In this document: positions 24,019 to 31,570 of the stretch, in pieces
Layout: each line of letters starts with the position of its first letter
How positions within the stretch are numbered: the stretch's first letter is position 1
Virus record (IMG/VR): IMGVR_UViG_3300020442_000362
Location: 1-64,000 of that record
DNA from: a virus
Strand: one strand, 5' to 3'
DNA length: 64,000 nt
Translations under genes and position numbers: made by a program
The notes under the pieces: generated by a model
Database searches by the model: none
Seen by the model: only the letters and a program-made list of their open reading frames with translations
What the model was told of the DNA's origin: nothing

Positions 24019-24435
24019 CTATTTCTTTTTACCAATGTTATATTTAGGTACTAATTCCCAAGAAGATTTATCTTTATGGGATAAAACCTTAATCTGAGAC
24101 AAGGATGCTTTTGGCTCTGCTTGCTCAGGTTTCACAATTTTTAAGAGTTCCCAATCCTGTAATAGTACAGCAATTGTATTTCTTCTTTCAATATCATTAT
24201 TGGCTATATTAGATTCTTTGCCATCTAATGCAAAAAGTTCTTTGAAGTGTACTATGAAATACTTGCCTTGCTTGTGAAGAATATGGCAAGATTGAAATAG
24301 CTTGTTCTCTGTGCGAGAAGAGATTCCTATCCTCGTTAAAGTTTCTCTCACCTTTAAAAAATTATCTGGTTCAGGCAGAGTGACTTCTAACATCGACTCT
24401 GGCGACCAATCGTAATGTATCATTTCAACTGACAT
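24019..24435 (-). CDS. regA: RegA translational repressor
   Basis: 138 residues from the ATG at 24435; a GTG four codons upstream is possible. FLKVRETLTRIGISSRTENK, FQSCHILHKQGKYFIVHF and WELVPKYNIGKKK match T4 RegA across its length. RegA binds ribosome-binding regions of early mRNAs and represses their own and other replication messages. It follows gp62 as in T4 (gp45-44-62-regA order conserved). Leaderless messages would lack the usual RegA operator region, which is worth noting here. Confidence 0.93.
   Translation of the reverse strand: MSVEMIHYDWSPESMLEVTLPEPDNFLKVRETLTRIGISSRTENKLFQSCHILHKQGKYFIVHFKELFALDGKESNIANNDIERRNTIAVLLQDWELLKIVKPEQAEPKASLSQIKVLSHKDKSSWELVPKYNIGKKK
24041..24047 (-). 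promoter_or_regulatory. Putative late promoter box CTAAATA before fibre gene
   Basis: CTAAATA on the minus strand about 30 nt before the fibre ATG at 24010, inside the last codons of regA. Because it is coding sequence, chance occurrence is possible. Confidence 0.25.
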
Positions 24436-24436
24436 T

Positions 24437-24820
24437 TTATTTACCACCTTTATTTAATCTTTCTTTAATTATGCTCATCTGGTCAGTTGTTAATATATCC
24501 ATTACCTGACGAGCCTTATCTGGTGAATATCCATAATATTCCATGACCAGCTTTAAGGACTCGGTCTGCTTTTCAGCTTTATGCCACTTCGAAAACCTTT
24601 TGCCTTTTGTAATAGTATTTAGTAAAAAATAGTATTGCCAAGACTTAGGGATGTCTCCATACCTATTCATCAGGTTTGCTTGCATAATAGTATCAGGAAA
24701 ATATCCTAGACCACGATTGACTATAAAAGGTGCATAGTCTTTGTCAGCAAGAGGATTATCCTTAAATAAATCCTTCTTGTCGTTAGTGATATTATTTATG
24801 TATAGAAATGGATTTGCCAT
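24437..24820 (-). CDS. 62: Clamp loader small subunit gp62
   Basis: 127 residues, shorter than T4 gp62. It starts MANPFLYINNITNDKKDLF and has PFIVNRGLGYFPDTI, LMNRYGDIPKSWQYYFLLN and RFSKWHK, all helical segments shared with T4-like gp62 proteins. It joins four gp44 subunits to load the gp45 clamp. The ATG shares a base with the gp44 stop, as expected for a coupled pair. Confidence 0.85.
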   Translation of the reverse strand: MANPFLYINNITNDKKDLFKDNPLADKDYAPFIVNRGLGYFPDTIMQANLMNRYGDIPKSWQYYFLLNTITKGKRFSKWHKAEKQTESLKLVMEYYGYSPDKARQVMDILTTDQMSIIKERLNKGGK

Positions 24821-25758
24821 TATTTAAACTTACAGGATGCCATTATCTCTGTAAGTGCTGCCATTTTATTCAGTTCATGGTCAGCCACAAATGCTGCTTT
24901 GTACTGATAGTCAGCCAAGATTAATACCAGTTGTGGTACAGACTCGGCAGTCAGTTTATCATTAGCATTGTTAAATAAATCAGAAAATAATTGTGTTGTT
25001 TCAATGTCACCATTTGCTGTGACCCATTTACGAACTTCTTTAAAGTTCTTATCTTTCAGTAGCGAGAACAGATTATTCCAAGAGTCTTCACTGACATTAA
25101 TCATAACACCAGAGTCTATCCTACCTGATACTGAATATCTTTGTAGTTCGTTTAGTACTCTACGAAAGTCAGGGAAGTGTTTTTGTATTAGTTCTAAGAC
25201 TGCCTTCTGGTCATGCTCTATACCTTCCTTAGCAAGAATATCAGTGACTCTTTTGAAGAAAGCTGTAGCAACTGCTGGTTTTTGTTTAGCAGTAGTTCTA
25301 AACTCAATAACAGCACACCTAGAATGTAGTGGCTCAATAATCCTATTCTTAAAATTACAAGTGAAGATAAATCGACAGTTCCCAGAGAACTCTTCGATAA
25401 ATGCTCTTAGTGCTGGCTGAGTACTGTTCGGATTTAGATAATCAGCTTCATCAAGAATAACGATTTTCTTTGAGTCTGTCAGGGAAACAGACGAAGCAAA
25501 GTTTTTGATTTTAGTTCGTATCACATCAATGCCAGATTCCTCCGATCCATTAATGAACAGATACTCAGCACCGACTTCATTGCAAAGTGCTCTGGCTACT
25601 GTGGTCTTACCACAACCAGCTGAACCACAGAACAGAAAGTTCGGTAGTTGCCCACTTGCAATAAACTCTTTGAATGTATCTTTTAAACTCTCTGGTAAGA
25701 CACACTCATCAATAGTTTGTGGTCGATATTTCTCGACCCAAATAAATTGTTCATCCAT
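24820..25758 (-). CDS. 44: Clamp loader large subunit gp44 (AAA+ ATPase)
   Basis: 312 residues. WVEKYRPQTIDECVLP is the standard clamp-loader start. FCGSAGCGKTTVARAL is Walker A, KIVILDEADYL is Walker B, and PLHSRCAVIEF carries the SRC arginine finger. It loads the gp45 clamp onto primer-template DNA. gp45 is encoded directly upstream and gp62 directly downstream. Confidence 0.95.
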   Translation of the reverse strand: MDEQFIWVEKYRPQTIDECVLPESLKDTFKEFIASGQLPNFLFCGSAGCGKTTVARALCNEVGAEYLFINGSEESGIDVIRTKIKNFASSVSLTDSKKIVILDEADYLNPNSTQPALRAFIEEFSGNCRFIFTCNFKNRIIEPLHSRCAVIEFRTTAKQKPAVATAFFKRVTDILAKEGIEHDQKAVLELIQKHFPDFRRVLNELQRYSVSGRIDSGVMINVSEDSWNNLFSLLKDKNFKEVRKWVTANGDIETTQLFSDLFNNANDKLTAESVPQLVLILADYQYKAAFVADHELNKMAALTEIMASCKFK

Positions 25759-25778
25759 AATATAAATCTCATAATAAA

Positions 25779-26444
25779 TTAAAAGTCAAAAGTAGAGTCA
25801 GCTTCAACTGCGATGAAGTAAGTCAAGTCATTCATCTTTGAAGCAAACTTAGAAATCCTTTTCTTAGAAATAGAGACTTCGTAATCACCCTCAAGCATTT
25901 TAAAATTATCAATCCTGAAGTTCACTTTAAACTCTTTATCAGTTTGACCGACAACAGAGTCCCAAGAATTAGAAGTAGCATTTTTCTTATCAGCCACAAC
26001 CACAGTGATATTACCATCTTTACCAATAAAAGATACATCGTTAGATCTTAGGACTGAAGATGTTTTCATAATCATGTCGTAAGATGAACGAGATAATTCA
26101 AATTTAATATCTTCATCAACAGGAAGAGCATCTTTAGTTGGCGATGCTAGTACTGATGGATCTGCAGCAAAATACTTTACTTTAGATTTGCCATTAGCAA
26201 CTGTGACAAATTTTTCATCAAATGCAAGTTCAGGATCGTCAGCAAATAAACTGTACACACCCAAGAACTCGTTCAAGTCATAGATCCCGAAGTCACTGTC
26301 AAAGTTTTCACTGACAGTAGTAGAAGCCATAACATTTTTTTGTGCGGAGATCGTTGATAAACGATTCCCAGTCTTAATAAGAATATTGCCATTAATAGTG
26401 GCAAAGTTCTTAAGGACACTCAAAGTTTCTTTCGAAAGTTTCAT
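25779..26444 (-). CDS. 45: Sliding clamp gp45
   Basis: 221 residues, the T4 gp45 length. The sequence MKLSKETLSVLKNFATINGNI, the central EFLGVYSLF region and the C-terminal SKKRISKFASKMNDL fit the two-domain processivity clamp. It tethers gp43 to DNA and in T4 also activates late transcription with gp55, which is encoded at 37790-38335. It overlaps the preceding small gene by one base. Confidence 0.92.
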   Translation of the reverse strand: MKLSKETLSVLKNFATINGNILIKTGNRLSTISAQKNVMASTTVSENFDSDFGIYDLNEFLGVYSLFADDPELAFDEKFVTVANGKSKVKYFAADPSVLASPTKDALPVDEDIKFELSRSSYDMIMKTSSVLRSNDVSFIGKDGNITVVVADKKNATSNSWDSVVGQTDKEFKVNFRIDNFKMLEGDYEVSISKKRISKFASKMNDLTYFIAVEADSTFDF

Positions 26445-26755
26445 TATATATTTTTCTCCTCAGATTGGTTTATATCATGTTGATGTAAAGCCATCAACGC
26501 ATAGTGAAGTATTTTTAAGATGTCGGCTCGATTGTAGCCATCCTTCTTACCATACCTTTGGGCATACTTCAATACATTGCCCATAAAAAATCCCATACCA
26601 TGACCACAGTCAATTATAAACTCACTTGCCTGAAATGAATTTTTACTGTAATGTCCTTGATAAGTCTTATCAATATATTTTTTAAAATCCTCAATAAGTT
26701 TATCTTCATTAAATTTATAGTCTATAGGAATAATGTCTGATATTTTCTTTTTCAT
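26444..26755 (-). CDS. DUF3310-like small protein
   Basis: 103 residues. The C-terminal part, GFFMGNVLKYAQRYGKKDGY followed by ADILKILHYALMALH, matches the phage DUF3310 signature (nvlKYl-R--kKng). The function of that family is not established. It starts 7 nt after the -10 of the promoter at 26763-26791, without a ribosome binding site, so its message should be leaderless. It leads the gp45-gp44-gp62-regA operon. Confidence 0.65.
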   Translation of the reverse strand: MKKKISDIIPIDYKFNEDKLIEDFKKYIDKTYQGHYSKNSFQASEFIIDCGHGMGFFMGNVLKYAQRYGKKDGYNRADILKILHYALMALHQHDINQSEEKNI

Positions 26756-26762
26756 ATTACAT

Positions 26763-26791
26763 ACTCTATATTAAAAAAACTTAAAAGTAAA
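26763..26791 (-). promoter_or_regulatory. Early/middle promoter of the clamp operon, predicts leaderless mRNA
   Basis: TTTACT (26786-26791), 17 nt, TAGAGT (26763-26768) on the minus strand, 7 nt before the ATG at 26755. The -35 lies immediately after the tRNA 3' CCA end. Confidence 0.7.
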
Positions 26792-26792
26792 G

Positions 26793-26869
26793 TGGCGAAC
26801 TCGGCAGGACTCGAACCTGCAACCTAGAGATTAGAAGTCTCTTGCTCTGTCCAGTTGAGCTACGAGTCC
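26793..26869 (-). tRNA. tRNA-Arg (anticodon UCU)
   Basis: A 77-nt cloverleaf can be drawn. The acceptor GGACTCG pairs with CGAGTTC (one G-U). The D stem is GCTC/GAGC. The anticodon stem AGAGA/TCTCT carries the loop CTTCTAA, so the anticodon is TCT. The T arm is GCAGG-TTCGAGT-CCTGC, and the discriminator G is followed by an encoded CCA. It reads AGA codons, frequent in AT-rich genes. It sits between a strong terminator 11 nt upstream and the clamp-operon promoter. Confidence 0.95.
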
Positions 26870-26880
26870 TACTCCACTAT

Positions 26881-26920
26881 AAAAAAAACAAGTGGGCAGG
26901 AGATGGCAGTCCTGCCCACT
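26881..26920 (-). terminator. Rho-independent terminator
   Basis: On the minus strand an 11-bp GC-rich stem (AGTGGGCAGGA with its complement, 8-nt loop) is followed by TTGTTTTTTTT. It lies just after the stop of the 145-residue gene at 26937. Confidence 0.9.
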
Positions 26921-26936
26921 CTATCATCAGCTATCG

Positions 26937-27374
26937 TCAGTCAATAACAGATGAATCCCTCAGGTCAGGAACTGAAGCACCACCCTCTTCAGTGGTTTCG
27001 ATATCAATACCGAACTCCCTCAGTTCCTTCACGAAATCGGCATCTTCCTCGTCTTTTATGACAAACTTCGGTTTCGGTAAACGAGATATTCTTATATCCT
27101 CTGCTTCACGAATCGCCATCTCAGGATCTGCATTTGGTGCAGGAAAGAAATAGATGCCTTTGTCGATCTTGTTGATTTTATAATTCCAATTAGGTGTACC
27201 AATCTTGGGGAATGTAGGATCCTCAGCATGTTTGGCTTTTAGCTTTACGATGCCTTCGGTACATTGCTCAAGAGTAATAGCACCACCACTCACGAGGTCA
27301 GGGTAGATCTCAATCATGTTATCTACCCATCGTCTCTGAAACTTAGTAAGATTTTCGTATCCGACTAACTCCAT
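26937..27374 (-). CDS. Conserved hypothetical protein sharing a domain with the CobS-like N-terminus
   Basis: 145 residues. The first 75 residues (FQRRWVDNMIEIYPDLVSGG, then FPKIGTPNWNYKINKIDKGI) follow the same pattern as the first 65 residues of the adjacent CobS-like ATPase (helix, FPE/YPD, a Gly-x-P, then a positively charged strand ending in Y-x-P). The C-terminal half is acidic with an RLPKPKFVIKDE segment. The start shares one base with the cobS stop. I infer a partner or regulator of the ATPase; no activity is evident. Confidence 0.55.
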   Translation of the reverse strand: MELVGYENLTKFQRRWVDNMIEIYPDLVSGGAITLEQCTEGIVKLKAKHAEDPTFPKIGTPNWNYKINKIDKGIYFFPAPNADPEMAIREAEDIRISRLPKPKFVIKDEEDADFVKELREFGIDIETTEEGGASVPDLRDSSVID

Positions 27375-28561
27375 TATTCAGACTCCTCTTCAGAAACTTC
27401 AGGAGAATCTTCATGTTCCCCTGAAGCGATTTTAGTGTAAAGGTCAAGGAATGCCATTTTAGTGACATCATCAAACCTGTTCAAGCAAAGTTCAATTGCT
27501 TTCTTCTCATTCTTGAAGATAGAGAAGGCACGAACAATGTGAGTCAATCTACGAGTCGTGATGTTTTCATCACACCCACCATCATCAAAAGTCTTACGAA
27601 CAACTGCTGCCCACTTAACTAAGTTTTTAGCAAAGTCATCAAGATGTGGATTGATGTTGAGAGTTTTCTTCTGGTCAGCAAAACCAAAGTGAACAAACAA
27701 CTTTTGAACAATCTGCAACTCAACTTTTTCACTTGGGTAAGGTTGATTGAAAGTCACAGCAAACCTTTCAAGGAATGCTTCATTAAGTACATTCGTACCA
27801 ATGTATCGACCATCGTCAGATCCTTTACCTTTGGTGTTAGCAGTAGCAAAGATATTAAATCCTTTAGCAGGAGTAATCATTTCATTTTTAAGTTTGAAAT
27901 AAAATGGCTTTCCTTCAAGGATCGGCTGTAAACAAAGAAGGGTGTTAGCACCACCAGCATCAATCTCATCAAGAAGAAGAGGGATACCATATCTCATGGC
28001 GATAACGATTGGACCTTCTACGATCTCAACATTACCATCAACCAAAGTTTTAGAACCAATCAATTGGTCTTCATCAGTCATGGTGTTAAGGTTTACACGA
28101 ATTAAAGGTTTGTTGGTATTAGCACAAATCTGCTCAACAGAAGTAGATTTACCATTACCAGTAGGACCTGTAATGTAGGCAGGGTAGAACATACCAGATT
28201 TAATAATAACCTGTAGATCTCTGTAGTTTCCGAAAGGAACATAGTTAGGATCCTTCGCAGGAACCAAACTGTTTTTATCTAGAGTGGTAGAAACCACTGA
28301 AGATTTTTGAGCAACAATCGGAGCAGGCTCAGAAACAACTGGCTCTGAAGCAATCGGAGCAGTCACCGAACCACCAGGAATAACATAAAGAGCAGGTCGT
28401 GAACCAGCAACTTTGTTTTCCCATACTGTGCCAGGAACCGATACCCCAGCATCCCTCACAGCTTGAAGCTGTGAATGAGTCATTTCTCTTGACTCACTAA
28501 CTTCAGGAAAAAGCTCAAATGCTTTTTCTAAGAAGGCAGTTTCTTTAGATAAGTTTGTCAT
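27374..28561 (-). CDS. cobS: CobS-like AAA+ ATPase (MoxR group)
   Basis: 395 residues. AYITGPTGNGKSTSVEQI is Walker A, GIPLLLDEIDAG is Walker B, and IFATANTKGKG is sensor 1, followed by an arginine finger region (EAFLERFAVTF). It resembles the cobaltochelatase subunit CobS carried by marine T4-like phages. In such phages no CobN is present, so remodelling of some other target together with the VWA/CobT-like protein (31570-33900) is more likely than cobalt insertion. It is preceded by the 98-bp promoter cassette. Confidence 0.85.
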   Translation of the reverse strand: MTNLSKETAFLEKAFELFPEVSESREMTHSQLQAVRDAGVSVPGTVWENKVAGSRPALYVIPGGSVTAPIASEPVVSEPAPIVAQKSSVVSTTLDKNSLVPAKDPNYVPFGNYRDLQVIIKSGMFYPAYITGPTGNGKSTSVEQICANTNKPLIRVNLNTMTDEDQLIGSKTLVDGNVEIVEGPIVIAMRYGIPLLLDEIDAGGANTLLCLQPILEGKPFYFKLKNEMITPAKGFNIFATANTKGKGSDDGRYIGTNVLNEAFLERFAVTFNQPYPSEKVELQIVQKLFVHFGFADQKKTLNINPHLDDFAKNLVKWAAVVRKTFDDGGCDENITTRRLTHIVRAFSIFKNEKKAIELCLNRFDDVTKMAFLDLYTKIASGEHEDSPEVSEEESE

Positions 28562-28587
28562 AATATATACCTCACTATTAACATTAT

Positions 28588-28685
28588 CAATTTATACAAG
28601 TATTCTACCTGATTTTGATCCAAAAGTAAAGGACTTTTTTACTTTTTTTAAATTATTTTGCTATTAAAAATCAATTACTTATAAC
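28588..28685. repeat. 98-bp intergenic promoter cassette, copy 2
   Basis: Same length and nearly the same sequence as 7596-7693 and 33919-34016. Precedes the cobS-like gene. Confidence 0.75.
28602..28630 (-). promoter_or_regulatory. Early/middle promoter of cobS-like gene
   Basis: TTTACT (28625-28630), 17 nt, TAGAAT (28602-28607) on the minus strand, with a ribosome binding site GAGG before the ATG at 28561. Confidence 0.7.
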
Positions 28686-28968
28686 TTTTTTTTGCTTTTT
28701 CTATTCCAGTGGGGTCTTCATGCTGTAAAAATGCGTCAAAACTTATCTGTCCAGACTCATATTGCCATGTCCCATCAGTATTGTAATGGGTCGGGAACTC
28801 GCCTGTCTTCTCATAAGTGTCAATCGCTTTATTAATTTGATTGCCCTCTTCATTTTTCATGCCCATAAATGTATGTAGCACTTTGTTGTTTGGATCCTTT
28901 CTCCACAATTCAATGGCTAGATAGTCAATGACTTTATAGTCCATACTTGTTTTGATGTGTTTTCCCAT
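28675..28968 (-). CDS. Conserved hypothetical protein, 97 aa
   Basis: Start chosen at the ATG at 28968 (MGKHIKTSMDYKVI), which follows GAGGAG; a longer frame begins 12 codons upstream without a site. A soluble mixed protein with the segment LAIELWRKDPNNKVLHTF. Its last codons lie in the third 98-bp cassette region. Unknown function. Confidence 0.55.
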   Translation of the reverse strand: MGKHIKTSMDYKVIDYLAIELWRKDPNNKVLHTFMGMKNEEGNQINKAIDTYEKTGEFPTHYNTDGTWQYESGQISFDAFLQHEDPTGIEKAKKSYK

Positions 28969-28984
28969 GATATAGTTCTCCTCG

Positions 28985-29059
28985 TTAAAAATGTCGTAGC
29001 ACACCTGCGATAATAAACAGACAGGTAATTATTTCTAGATAAAATTTAAACTTGCTCAT
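28985..29059 (-). CDS. Membrane micro-peptide, 24 aa
   Basis: ATG at 29059 inside ATGA, overlapping the glycosyltransferase stop by 4 nt. It encodes MSKFKFYLEIITCLFIIAGV followed by LRHF, a single membrane segment with basic ends. The coupling overlap is the same type used by larger genes here, which supports translation. No known family. Confidence 0.4.
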   Translation of the reverse strand: MSKFKFYLEIITCLFIIAGVLRHF

Positions 29060-29898
29060 ATCCACTCTACCTTATATTTGTGAATGTTTCTTGGAAGTGA
29101 TTTCGGTAAGTGGCTTCTAAATAAACTGAGCCACTTCTCTTTTGGTCTGGTCATATTATATATCCATACACCTTGCTCGTTCATATTGTAAACATATAGA
29201 TTTTCATCGTGTAAATAATTTAGTTTCAGTTCTCCTCTTTTTTCTGCCATTACAGCATCTACCATAAACAGAAGATCTTCACCCATACGAATATCTTCAT
29301 GGAACTGAAGTTTATGGTGTGCTGTTTTATTAAATCCTATTAGTCTATTTACTGTACCCTGTTCGCCATTTGGGTGTTTATAAAACTTAGAAAGCATCTC
29401 ATTCATTTCCATCATAGTTTTCGTAGAGAAGTCTGGAACAGTGTAGTCTTCGCCAACATGATTAAGAACTTCTTTTACCATCTCAGCATGAGTTTTTAAT
29501 GATTTACCATGCCAAAGATTTTTCTGACCAGATAACAGTAAGATATCTCCAGTGTAATGCTTCTTAAATAATTCAGGTAAGGTGTCTCCCCATTCATCAT
29601 CGCTATCTATCAAATAGCAGTAATCAAAAAATCTTAAGTTGGTGTCCATAGCAAATTGTTTCATCAAAGTATTTTTTCCCTTGCCTGGAGTATTGTTAGA
29701 AATACTAGAAGAAAAATAATGGCACCTATTTTTTACTGCCTTTTCCATTATCTGAATATGATTCGAGTCATTGCTATTATCATGTACCCAGATAGGATAT
29801 CCTTTACAAGACTCCATACAACGCAATACTTGTTGAACACTTTGATGGGTGCTGGTTAATATTCCTATTACACCTTTGTATCCTGAATATGTTTTAAT
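29056..29898 (-). CDS. Glycosyltransferase-like protein (probable AUU start)
   Basis: The frame is open back to 29898, where ATT follows a perfect AGGAGG by 7 nt and overlaps the sulfotransferase stop (ATTAA). From there 280 residues are encoded. The N-terminus VIGILTSTHQSVQQVLRCME and YPIWVHDNSND form the nucleotide-sugar half of a GT-A fold, and CYLIDSDDEWGD carries a DxD-like motif. The first ATG/TTG choices lie about 24 codons further in and would remove the first beta strand. A sugar-transfer role on DNA bases or on a surface glycan is possible. Lacking a search, the family is not fixed. Confidence 0.6.
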   Translation of the reverse strand: MKTYSGYKGVIGILTSTHQSVQQVLRCMESCKGYPIWVHDNSNDSNHIQIMEKAVKNRCHYFSSSISNNTPGKGKNTLMKQFAMDTNLRFFDYCYLIDSDDEWGDTLPELFKKHYTGDILLLSGQKNLWHGKSLKTHAEMVKEVLNHVGEDYTVPDFSTKTMMEMNEMLSKFYKHPNGEQGTVNRLIGFNKTAHHKLQFHEDIRMGEDLLFMVDAVMAEKRGELKLNYLHDENLYVYNMNEQGVWIYNMTRPKEKWLSLFRSHLPKSLPRNIHKYKVEWI

Positions 29899-30559
29899 AT
29901 CCGAACCTCCTTAAATCTTCTGAGTAATATTGCTCAATAAGTGAACGACCTGCTTCTAGATATTCATCATCATTATGTCCAGGCATTCTGCTTGTTTGGT
30001 TTAATTTTGCGAAACCTTTTTCATCTTCAATCTTTTTCACATGTACATTATCTGATACCCACAAATGCTGTTGAACGAATGGACGAATTATTGAGTTTTT
30101 TTCTGCATTAGGATCCATCCTATCGTTAGCTTTGCCCACCAACTCTAACCACTTCACATAATTATCAGGTGAGATATTACTATGTAGTGGTTTCATTTTT
30201 TGCATAATTAGTTTATCAAAATCACTTATGTCTTTCCAGTTTGAACCAAAAACTTTGGATATCTTCCATCTAAATTCTGTATCAAGAAAAGTCCATCTCT
30301 CCTTATCAATATGTTTTTCTGGCATATGGTTAAGTTCAAAATGAAACAAATACATTGATAGCATTCGAGTGTGTGGATTTCTTACATGAGTATAGATACA
30401 ATCATAATGGGCATACTTCTCATCATAAGGACTGTGTTTTCCTGTAGGCACTTCTACCAAAGCATCGCCATACAAATCTATCAGCTTGTACTTTTCACTT
30501 GTACCACCTGCTTTGGGGATATGTATGTAATAAACTTTTTCAGGAACGATGTATGTCAT
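29894..30559 (-). CDS. Sulfotransferase-family protein
   Basis: 221 residues from the ATG at 30559 (MTYIVPEKVYYIHIPKAGG), which overlaps the previous stop as ATGA. YIHIPKAGGTS is the 5'-PSB (PAPS-binding) loop, and YTHVRNPHTRMLSMYLF is the 3'-PB region with the Arg/Ser contacts. Such enzymes move sulfate from PAPS to hydroxyls of glycans. It is followed immediately by the glycosyltransferase, suggesting a sugar is added and sulfated, or that both act on one glycan. Rare in phages as far as I know. Confidence 0.75.
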   Translation of the reverse strand: MTYIVPEKVYYIHIPKAGGTSEKYKLIDLYGDALVEVPTGKHSPYDEKYAHYDCIYTHVRNPHTRMLSMYLFHFELNHMPEKHIDKERWTFLDTEFRWKISKVFGSNWKDISDFDKLIMQKMKPLHSNISPDNYVKWLELVGKANDRMDPNAEKNSIIRPFVQQHLWVSDNVHVKKIEDEKGFAKLNQTSRMPGHNDDEYLEAGRSLIEQYYSEDLRRFGY

Positions 30560-30777
30560 GGGCATAGAAACAAAGGCACACCACCATTGGGTGCCCATTG
30601 TTGTGTTCTCCCTTGTAATTTAGAAATGGCATATGCTTCTTTTTTATCAGAAGTTTCATGTATAACTTTGTTTACATAATCTCCACCATTTTCGATAACA
30701 GCAAATCTTTTGCCTTTTCGTTTTACATGGTATCTTAGTTTAGCATTGGGTGCTGGTGTTTTTTCTTTTACAGCCAT
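30556..30777 (-). CDS. Small basic hypothetical protein, 73 aa
   Basis: Starts MAVKEKTPAPNAKLRYHVKR. It is basic with a beta-like RKGKRFAVIENGGDYV stretch and an ending of GGVPLFLCP. It overlaps the upstream gene by 10 nt and the sulfotransferase start by 4 nt. No family recognised; could bind nucleic acid by charge. Confidence 0.45.
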   Translation of the reverse strand: MAVKEKTPAPNAKLRYHVKRKGKRFAVIENGGDYVNKVIHETSDKKEAYAISKLQGRTQQWAPNGGVPLFLCP

Positions 30778-31073
30778 GAGCCAAATCCTTTCTCTTTTGC
30801 TTCAAGTAATTGTGTCGCTCGGTTAAAAACCCACGGATCTCTGAGAGGTAAATGATGACCAGTGGATCCATCCCACCGAGCGAATGCTTCATCAAAATGT
30901 TCTATTTGACAAAGCAATGGATGTTCGTTTTGCAAATCACGAAGTTCGTCAGCCCACTTCTGCCACACTGCATCAGGTACAATGTTGTCATTCAACTCAT
31001 AATATATGCAGGAGTGGACTAACATCTGTGTTCGTCTTTGCTTAATCTTTTCTTTTATTTCTTGTTCTGTCAT
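30768..31073 (-). CDS. Small protein resembling the NAD-ligase Ia domain
   Basis: 101 residues. QRRTQMLVHSCIYYELND followed by AVWQKWADELRDLQNEHP matches the two-helix pattern (YY...p-isD--yd-L--EL--lE) of the Ia domain of bacterial NAD-dependent DNA ligase, without the adenylation core. The family recurs in marine T4-like phages. Whether it binds NAD/NMN is unknown. ATGA overlap with the nuclease-like gene upstream. Confidence 0.5.
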   Translation of the reverse strand: MTEQEIKEKIKQRRTQMLVHSCIYYELNDNIVPDAVWQKWADELRDLQNEHPLLCQIEHFDEAFARWDGSTGHHLPLRDPWVFNRATQLLEAKEKGFGSWL

Positions 31074-31570
31074 ATGATTCGCTCACCATGTGAAGTAATC
31101 TCTTGCCCACAAAGTTCTGCTTTGAGTACTGGGCATGCTTTGTTCATATCACTTTTCTTTAAGTTATCATATGCTCGTTTCAGCTTTGGTCTCAGGAGTT
31201 TTAATACATCCTCACCAGACAGCTTCCACAATTCAACAACCTTACCACCTTCGTATCTTGCATGGTAATGGTTTTTGTATTTGACAATTTTTTCATGCCT
31301 TAAATAATCTAATTGTTTTTTCCATGTCGACTGGATAGAGACTGTATATTTAATTTTCCAATGGCGACTAATGGTTGATTTATATTCACAACCACCTTCC
31401 TCGTCATAAGCATCTGCACCTGAAAATGTCTCACTTACTTTATGTCCTAACTTTCCAGCCATGTGGATCTCTTTACCTCTGCCACCAACGAAAGGATCTC
31501 CCAAATCATTTTCTTCACAAAAGTCATACATTTCTTCATACAACTTACAAAACTTTGCTTCTGCTGACAT
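31070..31570 (-). CDS. Possible PD-(D/E)XK nuclease
   Basis: 166 residues. GKLGHKVSETFSGADAYDEE then GGCEYKST gives a D-(x)n-E-x-K arrangement (Asp about 53, Glu and Lys about 62-64) like restriction-type nucleases, preceded by a helix with an acidic residue (KEIHM). The rest is helical. It shares one base with the cobT-like stop and 4 nt with the next gene. Cleavage activity is inferred from motif only. Confidence 0.5.
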   Translation of the reverse strand: MSAEAKFCKLYEEMYDFCEENDLGDPFVGGRGKEIHMAGKLGHKVSETFSGADAYDEEGGCEYKSTISRHWKIKYTVSIQSTWKKQLDYLRHEKIVKYKNHYHARYEGGKVVELWKLSGEDVLKLLRPKLKRAYDNLKKSDMNKACPVLKAELCGQEITSHGERII

